From Bacillota bacterium (GTDB taxonomy: Bacteria > Bacillota > Sulfobacillia > JAJZYS01 > JAJZLH01): 64,000 bases of DNA. The position numbers and the translations under genes are program-made. A model generated the notes under the pieces. The model ran no database searches. It was given only the letters and a program-made list of their open reading frames with translations, and was not told the origin of the DNA. Location: positions 1-64,000 of the forward strand of contig JAJZLY010000001.1 of assembly GCA_021850485.1 (NCBI GenBank), in the 5' to 3' direction. This document shows positions 37,021 through 43,904 of the stretch, one piece after another. Every line of letters begins with the position of its first letter. Within the stretch, counting starts at the first letter, position 1.

Positions 37021-37475
37021 TGTGCCTCCTCGATCAGCGCCTCCAGATCAAGGCGGTGGGTGAACATGGTCAGTTGGCCATTGGCACCGACCGGCCACTC
37101 GGCCACGGGACGATCGCGGTACAGTTCGACGCCGTTGCCGTCTGGGTCACGCAGGTAGATCGCCTCGCTGACGCCGTGATCGGAGGCCCCTTCCAGGGGC
37201 ACCCCGGCCGCCAGAACCCGGACCAGGCACTGAGCCAGGGTCCGGCGATCTGGAAACAAGATGGCCAGGTGGTACAGGCCAGGGTGACCCACAGGTGGCG
37301 GGTTGGCACCTTCTGTCTCCCAGGTGTTGAGACCAATCAGGTGGTGGTAATGCCCCTCCGAGATGAAGAGGGCGCCCGGCCAGCGCACCATGACCGTGAA
37401 GCCGAGTACGCCGCAGTAGAAGGCCTCGGCCCGGGCCAGGTCGGAGACGGCCAAATGCACGTGGCCAATGCGCAC
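37017..37475 (-). CDS. VOC-superfamily protein (glyoxalase/catechol dioxygenase-like)
   Basis: 152 aa with two beta-alpha-beta-beta-beta modules. Ligands are visible as HVHLAVSDL (His), GLYHLAIL (His) and DPDGNGVELY (Glu), the CatE/bleomycin-resistance layout. Metal-dependent ring-cleaving, isomerase or binding activity is possible. GTG start with no strong ribosome site. Coupled to the downstream GNAT gene. Confidence 0.83.
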   Translation of the reverse strand: MRIGHVHLAVSDLARAEAFYCGVLGFTVMVRWPGALFISEGHYHHLIGLNTWETEGANPPPVGHPGLYHLAILFPDRRTLAQCLVRVLAAGVPLEGASDHGVSEAIYLRDPDGNGVELYRDRPVAEWPVGANGQLTMFTHRLDLEALIEEAQ

Positions 37476-37527
37476 GCCGTCTGGCAGGATCGCTGGTACC
37501 TCCGTGATCTTCCCTCCCGTCGGCGAC

Positions 37528-39696
37528 TCAGCGGGCGGACAGTCCCAGGGTCAACACCCGGTTCAGTACGGTCGCAACCTGGGCCCTGGTGGCTGTGCCG
37601 TTGGGAACCATGGTAGTGGTGGTGACGCCCTTGAGCAAACCGACCTGCCAGGCTAGCGTCAGCGGCAGGTAGTACCAGGCGCCGGTGCTGACGTCTTGGT
37701 AGGTGAAGCGAGCCCCGCTGTCAGACAGGGCGAAGGCGCGTACCAAAAGTGCGGCCAGCTGGGCTCTGGTCAAAGTGGCGTTGGGCGAAAAGGTGGTGGC
37801 CGACGTGCCGTCCACCAAGCCCAGGCTGTACGCCTCGCCGACGGCGCCGGCGTACCAACTGCTGGCGGCCACGTCGGAAAAGGGCGAACTGGCGGTGGCG
37901 TGGATCTGCAGCACGTTCAGCAACAGCGCTACGAACTCGGCACGGGTCACCGGCTGGGCCGGCGAGAAATTGCTGCCCGTCCAGCCGGGAATGGTAGCGA
38001 AATCGCCCCTGGCGTATAGCGCGGCCACGGCCGGCTGCTCCCAAGACGTAGCTCCCACGTCGGCGTAGGGCAGCCCACCGGACGTGACGCTGAGAGACGG
38101 CGTCGTCAGGCCACCGCTGGTGCTCACCACCAGTGGTCCCGTGGTCGCAGCCGTCGGTGTCACGTCGAAGGTACCGGCTCCGGCGGTCAGGGTGCCTGTG
38201 ACCGGGCCCCAGGGCGTCGTGGCAGTAAAGCTGCCGGCACCGGAAAGGGCACCGCTGGCGGTCGTCTCAAGAACGGTGTAGGTGTTGGCCACCCCGACCA
38301 GCGGGTGCGCTGGTCCTTGCACGGTGAGAGTGGGCTGGCCGCTATAGGAAAGCGTGAACAAGACGCTCTGCCCGGAGGATTGGATGGAGGTCAATGCGAT
38401 GTGCGATGGGACGTTGCCGAACAAGCTCGCCGATGGGCTGGTGGCGTCGGAGAACGTGCTCACTCCGTTCGAGCCGGGGAAGGGATCGGACGCTGAGCCG
38501 CAGGTCTGGGCCAGCGGCTGATTGCCGGCGGGCACGACGCTGATCCCAGGGTAGGGCGGGCCGGCCGATCCGGAGGCGTTGACAGCGTCGTTTTGCCAAT
38601 AGGTCGACGACGGCGCCACCACCTGAGTGTCAATGCGCCAGATGACCATCCCCGAGCCGGGCAGGGCACTGTCGTAGCCGATCGGCTGGAGATTCTCCAG
38701 CAGGTAGACCTCCGGTGCTGAGGCAAACGCGATCTCGTACACCTGACCCGAACTTTCGACCGGTGCCAGCGTGTAGTTGCCTGCGGCCGTGATCACGGTG
38801 GGTGCGAGCCAGCCGGCCCAGGCTAGCTGGTACGGATCAATCGGCGCCGGCTTCGTGCCATCTTGGTTGGGGCCGTTGTAGGCGCCTTGGTCGTACAAAT
38901 CCCACACCCCAGCAACGCAGCCGGTGGCAGTGGACGGCAAGTTGAAGACATTGGTGTCGTATGTGTCGACGAAACCCAGCATGTGGCCGAACTCATGGGC
39001 GAGAATGCCCAACGGGTCGGTCTGCGAGACCAAATCGGCATTGATGACGGCGGCCGATCCGACACTGATGCCGGGATTTGACACCTCAGAGGAGTAGAAG
39101 GGCGAATTCGTGCTGCTGGCATCGGGCGCTGTGGTCAAGACCACCAGCTGGGAGATGGCACCGGCCGCACTCTCATACGGGGCGAAGTTGAAACCGGCGG
39201 CGGCCAGGGTGTTCACGGCGTCTCGCATGACGGCCAGTTCACCCTGATTGCCGCCGAGGCTGTCGTAGTAGGCCATGGAGTGGGGGACGATCACGTCGGT
39301 CGTCTGTTGGTTGGCTGAGGCGCCGCCGACGACTTGGCCGCTGAGCCGGAAAAGGCCGCGGGACTGGCTGAGAAAGTAGGCGCTAACGGAATTCTGTGAG
39401 CCGAAATAAAGGCTGCTTGCTGTCTGCAGATTCAGTGCACCGCTGGGCTGGTTGGGAAAACCGACCAAGATGACCAGGGCAGCTGTGGTCTCGGTGATCG
39501 CCGGGTAGACAGGCAACGGGGCGTAGCGGACCGTGGGCGATCCTAGACGCTGCGCCTTGCTGGCAGTGGGCAGGGGAGCGGTCTGGACGATCGACGCTCC
39601 AGACTGGGCCTGCTCAGCATGAGCGGGCACCGCGGCAGACAGCACCGGCGCCAGAACGATGAGAAGAGTGAGCAGCCGCGCTGCTGTACGGTGCAT
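37528..39696 (-). CDS. Secreted M6-family metalloprotease with three S-layer homology domains
   Basis: 722 aa. The signal peptide is hydrophobic (LLTLLIVLAPVLSAAVPAHA, cut after AHA). The zinc site HEFGHMLGFVDTYD (about residues 240) is the M6 (immune inhibitor A/InhA-like) pattern. A beta-rich region follows, then three SLH repeats from about residue 545: YADVGATSWEQPAVAALYARG, PFSDVAASSWYAGAVGEAY and YQDVSTGAWYYLPLTLAW, each with an ATRAQ/TRAEF-type end. It should therefore be exported and held non-covalently on the cell wall. Only genomes with an SLH-binding wall polymer use this, which fits a monoderm-like envelope. Confidence 0.9.
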   Translation of the reverse strand: MHRTAARLLTLLIVLAPVLSAAVPAHAEQAQSGASIVQTAPLPTASKAQRLGSPTVRYAPLPVYPAITETTAALVILVGFPNQPSGALNLQTASSLYFGSQNSVSAYFLSQSRGLFRLSGQVVGGASANQQTTDVIVPHSMAYYDSLGGNQGELAVMRDAVNTLAAAGFNFAPYESAAGAISQLVVLTTAPDASSTNSPFYSSEVSNPGISVGSAAVINADLVSQTDPLGILAHEFGHMLGFVDTYDTNVFNLPSTATGCVAGVWDLYDQGAYNGPNQDGTKPAPIDPYQLAWAGWLAPTVITAAGNYTLAPVESSGQVYEIAFASAPEVYLLENLQPIGYDSALPGSGMVIWRIDTQVVAPSSTYWQNDAVNASGSAGPPYPGISVVPAGNQPLAQTCGSASDPFPGSNGVSTFSDATSPSASLFGNVPSHIALTSIQSSGQSVLFTLSYSGQPTLTVQGPAHPLVGVANTYTVLETTASGALSGAGSFTATTPWGPVTGTLTAGAGTFDVTPTAATTGPLVVSTSGGLTTPSLSVTSGGLPYADVGATSWEQPAVAALYARGDFATIPGWTGSNFSPAQPVTRAEFVALLLNVLQIHATASSPFSDVAASSWYAGAVGEAYSLGLVDGTSATTFSPNATLTRAQLAALLVRAFALSDSGARFTYQDVSTGAWYYLPLTLAWQVGLLKGVTTTTMVPNGTATRAQVATVLNRVLTLGLSAR

Positions 39697-39795
39697 GTGG
39701 ACGCGTCCTTCCTTTGGGTGATGCCGGCGGCCACCCCAACACTATGTCAACTTTATCAGATTCAGGCCGTCACGGAACATCTCCTAAGAGGTCCG

Positions 39796-40692
39796 TCAAA
39801 CCGGGCGGGGGGTGGAGGGAAGATCGTCGGTCAGTGCGCAGGCGTCGTTCGTTGTGCTGGAGGGGGGGCGGTGGCGGCGCCCAGAGAGCGGACCACCGTC
39901 TTCAAATCTGGGAAACTGCTGGCGGCTCAGCCAGACTAGGGGACGAGAGAATAAAGGATAGATCGGCTGCAGGATGCGCATCAGGGGGTGGGAGACATAA
40001 GAGCTGCGGCGCTCCAGGCCGACCAATATGTGTCGCACCAGTTGGTCAGGTGTCCAGGTAAAGCGCCAGTAAAAGGCGGGAAGTCGCTGTGCTGTGCCCG
40101 GGTTGTGTACGAAGAATGTGGTGAGTGGCCGAATCGGCGGCGGCTCAACGTACATCACGTGGATGCCTGTGTCGTGCAGATCCGTCTGCAGACCTTGAGC
40201 CAAGCCGTGGAGGGCATGGGCTGCAGCCTTGTAGGCGACATTGAAACTGTGGAGCCAGGCGAAACTGGATCCGATGATCACGATCTGGCCACGATCTTGG
40301 TTGAGCATCGGACCGATCAGGGAACGGATCACATAGAACGCAGAGAGGTATCGGCTGGACATGATATCGGCCGCCTCCTCGGCAGCGGTCTCCTCGATCG
40401 ACAAAAACCGGCCGCCGCCAGCGGACAGGACCAAGATGTCGACGCCGCCATAGACCCGTTCAATGTCCGCGGCCATCAGGCGCACCGCTGCAAGGTCGGT
40501 CAGATCGACGGCGAAGGCGTCAGCCTGGCCGCCAGCGCTCTGGATCTGACGGACCGTTTCTTGCAGAGGTGCCTGACGTCGAGAGACGACCACGACGTGC
40601 GCACCGCGCCCAGCCAGACCCCTGGCGATGGCCTGGCCAAGCCCGTGGCCGCCACCGGTGATCAGGGCGCGCTGTCCTGTCAGATCGAGCAG
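39796..40692 (-). CDS. Short-chain dehydrogenase/reductase with altered active site (CTG start)
   Basis: 298 aa if started at CTG 40692, which has GAGGAGG 6 bp upstream and restores the nucleotide-binding motif ITGGGHGLGQAIARG. The first ATG/GTG/TTG (GTG 40593) would delete this motif, so CTG is the better start. NAG-type motif is LSAGGG; catalytic Ser is in IIGSSFAWLH. In the YxxxK site the sequence is AYKAAAHALHG: Tyr is kept but the Lys four residues on is Ala, so catalysis may be changed or lost. The tail after residue 210 is basic and aromatic (IYPLFSRPLVWLSRQQFPRF), perhaps membrane-associated, as in ketosphinganine-reductase-like SDRs. Confidence 0.75.
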   Translation of the reverse strand: MLDLTGQRALITGGGHGLGQAIARGLAGRGAHVVVVSRRQAPLQETVRQIQSAGGQADAFAVDLTDLAAVRLMAADIERVYGGVDILVLSAGGGRFLSIEETAAEEAADIMSSRYLSAFYVIRSLIGPMLNQDRGQIVIIGSSFAWLHSFNVAYKAAAHALHGLAQGLQTDLHDTGIHVMYVEPPPIRPLTTFFVHNPGTAQRLPAFYWRFTWTPDQLVRHILVGLERRSSYVSHPLMRILQPIYPLFSRPLVWLSRQQFPRFEDGGPLSGRRHRPPSSTTNDACALTDDLPSTPRPV

Positions 40693-40786
40693 ATGCGTCC
40701 TCCTCTTTCCCTGGTCGGATACATGGTCTGCCGCCTAGTGATACGGGGGCTGTGCAATGATCCCTGCTGTCGCACAGCTCTTCGAG

Positions 40787-40803
40787 TTAACCGGATGTTA
40801 ACA
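40787..40803 (+). promoter_or_regulatory. PHO box (PhoP-binding repeats) upstream of pstS
   Basis: TTAACC (40787-40792), 5 bp, TTAACA (40798-40803): two direct repeats at the 11-bp period of Bacillus PhoP boxes (TTAACA). A weak -10 candidate TACGCT (40825-40830) lies 21 bp further on, as in PhoP-activated promoters. Predicts induction under phosphate starvation. A 7-bp inverted repeat (40749-40755, 40772-40778) lies just upstream. Confidence 0.6.
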
Positions 40804-40869
40804 CCAATTCGCTGGCGCTGCGGGTACGCTTGCGGTGGATGAATGTTGGACAAGGGAGTGACGGAGACG

Positions 40870-41985
40870 ATGGGTCTTCGGATCGGGAGAAGCGGACTCT
40901 TAGCAGCGGCCTTGGTGGCGGTTTCCTTGGCGGTGGTCGGCTGTGGCGCCAGCGCACCTGCGCCCTCCACCACAGGTGGCACAGGTGGCTCTGGTGCCAG
41001 CGCCGCGGCCAAGGTCACACTGCAAGAAACGGGTTCGACCCTGCTCTATCCGCTCTTCAACATCTGGGCCCCGGCCTACCACAGCGCTCACCCCGCCGTC
41101 TCCATCACCACCGATGGCACCGGATCTGGCACCGGCATCTCACAGGCATTAGCCGGAACGGTTCAGATCGGTGCCTCGGACGCCTATTTGAGTAGCCAGG
41201 ACATGGCGCAAAACCCCGGTGCGATGGACATTCCGCTGGCCATTTCCGCTCAGGTCATCGCCTACAACCTGCCCTCTCTCACCGTGGCGCACCTGAAGCT
41301 GTCTGGCCCAGTCCTAGCTGCCATCTACACCGGAAAGATCACCAACTGGGATAGCGCCCAGATCGCCGCCCTGAACCCAGGCGTCAGTTTGCCCAACCTG
41401 ACGATCACGCCGCTGCACCGCTCGGATGCCTCCGGCGACACCTTCATCTTCAGCCAGTACCTGTCGTTCACCACGCCTAGTTGGAACACGGCCGTTGGCT
41501 ATGGCACCGGTATCACCTTCCCGACTGTGGCGACAGCTCTGGGCGAAGCCGGAAACTCAGGCATGGTCACGGCGCTCAACGCCACCAAGGGCGCCATCGC
41601 CTACGTCGGCATCAGTTACAGTGGCAGCCTGGCCACAGACCACCTGGCGTATGCCCAGCTCCTCAACAAGTCCGGTCAGTACGTGCTGCCGACTGCTCAG
41701 ACCATCGATGCAGCTGCCGCTGCGCTGGTGCCGCAGACCCCGCCTTCAGAAGCCCTCTCCTTGATCTATGCTCCGGGTGCCAACGCCTATCCGCTGATCA
41801 ACTACGAATACGCCATCGTCAGTCAGCAACAGGCCTCTAGCCAACAGGCCGCTGCCGTCCGGGCATTTCTCACCTGGGCACTGACCACCGGCAACAGTCC
41901 GACCTATCTCAATCAGGTGCACTTTGTGCCGCTGCCCGCCAGCATCGTGCAGTTGAGTGAAGCTCAGGTGGCGAAGATCCACTGA
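40870..41985 (+). CDS. pstS: Phosphate-binding lipoprotein PstS
   Basis: Extracytoplasmic phosphate receptor, 371 aa. Lipobox AVVGC gives lipidated Cys25 after a basic-hydrophobic signal peptide, then a Gly/Ser/Thr-rich linker. Phosphate-site segments are ETGSTLLYPLF, DGTGSGTGI, GASDAYLS and HRSDASGDTFIFSQYL. ATG 40870 is preferred (GGAG just upstream); GTG 40855 is an alternative. First gene of pstSCA, behind the PHO box. Confidence 0.95.
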   Translation: MGLRIGRSGLLAAALVAVSLAVVGCGASAPAPSTTGGTGGSGASAAAKVTLQETGSTLLYPLFNIWAPAYHSAHPAVSITTDGTGSGTGISQALAGTVQIGASDAYLSSQDMAQNPGAMDIPLAISAQVIAYNLPSLTVAHLKLSGPVLAAIYTGKITNWDSAQIAALNPGVSLPNLTITPLHRSDASGDTFIFSQYLSFTTPSWNTAVGYGTGITFPTVATALGEAGNSGMVTALNATKGAIAYVGISYSGSLATDHLAYAQLLNKSGQYVLPTAQTIDAAAAALVPQTPPSEALSLIYAPGANAYPLINYEYAIVSQQQASSQQAAAVRAFLTWALTTGNSPTYLNQVHFVPLPASIVQLSEAQVAKIH

Positions 41986-42018
41986 TCATCTGCCAGGTGC
42001 CCGGAGAGGTGGGGAGCA

Positions 42019-43008
42019 GTGTTCACGCCTGCTAGATCCTCGGATCGTCTGCTGCGGCGGCTATTTGCCGCCGCAGCCCTCAGTTCAGTGCTGGCGATGG
42101 CCGCCATCTTCGTGTTTTTGTTCCTGAGCAGCCTGCCGGCCATCCGCTACAGCGGCTGGAGCTTCCTGACCGGTGTCACCTGGAACTTAGGGAACATGTA
42201 CAGCCTGCATCCCGCCGTGCATAACGGCGTCACGGCGCCCCCAGGCGCTGTGTATGGCATTTTCAGCTTTATCGCCGGCACCCTGCTCACGTCGATTATC
42301 GCACTGGTGATCGCCATTCCGGTGTCGCTGGGCACCGCCATCTTGCTGACTGAGTTTTTGCCGCGGCGGGTGGCCGCGCCGCTGTCTGTGGTGGTGGAGT
42401 TGCTGGCCGGTGTTCCCTCGGTGGTCTTTGGGCTGTGGGGGCTGGCCGTGGTGGTGCCGTGGGTGGGGCAGAGCGTTGGCCCGCTCCTGAGCCGGGTGCT
42501 CGGGTTTTGGCCCTTTTTCCGGACCACCGCCAGTTCCGGCCAGGGGCTGCTGGCGGCTGGCCTGGTGCTCGCCATCATGGTCATTCCGATCATCACCGCC
42601 ACCACCAGAGATCTGCTGCAAACCACTCCCGCTTCGATCAAGGATGGCGCCGTGGCCCTGGGCCTGACCCACTGGGAGACGATTCGCGCCGTATCGTTGC
42701 CTTGGTCTCGAGCCGGGATCCTGGGCGCGGTGATTTTGGGGCTGGGCAGAGCACTGGGGGAGACCATGGCGGTGCTGATGATCGGTGGCAACGCCGTCGG
42801 CGGCCTGCCTGGCAATATCACAGCGCCGATCAGCACGATGGCCACGGTGATCGTTTCTGCCCTGGACTCTGCCTTCTCGGATGCGACCGGCATGGCCATC
42901 CATGCCCTGGCTCTGATCGCCCTCACGTTGCTGGCAATCACGGTTGCGGTGAACATCCCGGCGCGCATCTTGATCACCCGCCAACAGGCGGAGCGGCTAG
43001 GACGATGA
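42019..43008 (+). CDS. pstC: Phosphate ABC transporter permease PstC
   Basis: 329 aa, six membrane helices. Family segments include AIPVSLGTAILLTEFLPRR, ELLAGVPSVVFGLWGL and the coupling-loop GLGRALGETMAVLMIGGN (EAA-type). GTG 42019 follows GGAGAGGTGGGG. Overlaps pstA by 4 bp. Confidence 0.95.
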   Translation: MFTPARSSDRLLRRLFAAAALSSVLAMAAIFVFLFLSSLPAIRYSGWSFLTGVTWNLGNMYSLHPAVHNGVTAPPGAVYGIFSFIAGTLLTSIIALVIAIPVSLGTAILLTEFLPRRVAAPLSVVVELLAGVPSVVFGLWGLAVVVPWVGQSVGPLLSRVLGFWPFFRTTASSGQGLLAAGLVLAIMVIPIITATTRDLLQTTPASIKDGAVALGLTHWETIRAVSLPWSRAGILGAVILGLGRALGETMAVLMIGGNAVGGLPGNITAPISTMATVIVSALDSAFSDATGMAIHALALIALTLLAITVAVNIPARILITRQQAERLGR

Positions 43009-43865
43009 GGGACAGGGCGAGCCACAGACGGTGGATGGACCGGGCGATGCGTGCCCTGTGCTACCTGGCTGCCGTGGTCGCGGTCTTTCCCCTGATCGAC
43101 ATCTTGTACCAGATCGGAGCGCGGGCCATTCCGTCGATGGGGTCGTATCTTTTCACCCAGCCCGTGCAAGGCAACGCCGGCGGACTGGAAAATGCCATCC
43201 TGGGCACCTTGCTGCTGGTCAGTCTCGGCATTGCGATCGCCGCCCCACTGGGCATCTTCGGAGGCATCTATCTGGCTGAGTTCGGCCGCACGGGACCGTT
43301 TGGCCAAGCCGTGCGCTTCACCACAGATGTTCTGGCCGGTGTGCCGTCGATCGTCATCGGCTATTTCGGATACGTCACGCTGGTGGTGGGGCTGGGATGG
43401 AAGTTTTCGGCTCTGGCCGGGGCCATCGCCTTGGCCTTGATGGCCCTGCCATATATCATGCGCGCCACCGAACTGGCCTTTCGCAGCCTGCCAGACGACC
43501 TGCGCGAGGCGTCGTTGGCATTGGGGGCAGGCGAGGTGACGACCGTGTTTCGGGTGCTGTGGCGGCCGGCCATGCCCGGTCTGATCACTGGCGTGCTGTT
43601 GGCGGTCAGCATCGGGTTGGGCGAGACGGCACCATTGATCTACACCGCCGGCTGGTCGGTCTTCTTGCCGACCGGCCAGCTGATCGGCTCGCCGGTCGGT
43701 TACCTGACCTATGTGATCTGGACCTTCATCAACAATCCGTTCGCTGCGTCACACGCCCTGGCGTATGCCGCGGCCTTCTTGCTGATCTTATTCATCCTGG
43801 TGGTGAATGTGGTGGTCCGCCGCCTGGTCGGCCGTCTGAACCCAGGGCTGCAGCGGGGGGGATAG
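43005..43865 (+). CDS. pstA: Phosphate ABC transporter permease PstA
   Basis: 286 aa, six helices. Typical segments: APLGIFGGIYLAEFG, TDVLAGVPSIVIGYFGYV, and the cytoplasmic loop VSIGLGETAPLIYTAG. The ATG at 43005 overlaps the pstC stop. The operon ends here: the next gene is on the other strand, so pstB (ATPase) and phoU are absent from this locus. Confidence 0.95.
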   Translation: MRDRASHRRWMDRAMRALCYLAAVVAVFPLIDILYQIGARAIPSMGSYLFTQPVQGNAGGLENAILGTLLLVSLGIAIAAPLGIFGGIYLAEFGRTGPFGQAVRFTTDVLAGVPSIVIGYFGYVTLVVGLGWKFSALAGAIALALMALPYIMRATELAFRSLPDDLREASLALGAGEVTTVFRVLWRPAMPGLITGVLLAVSIGLGETAPLIYTAGWSVFLPTGQLIGSPVGYLTYVIWTFINNPFAASHALAYAAAFLLILFILVVNVVVRRLVGRLNPGLQRGG

Positions 43866-43904
43866 CCCGCGCCGCACCCCAGCCCACCGAGCCAGGAGTG
43901 CGGT

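Noticed and set aside
39740-39760. TTGACA on the minus strand before the M6 protease
   Set aside because: No -10 element at a proper distance.
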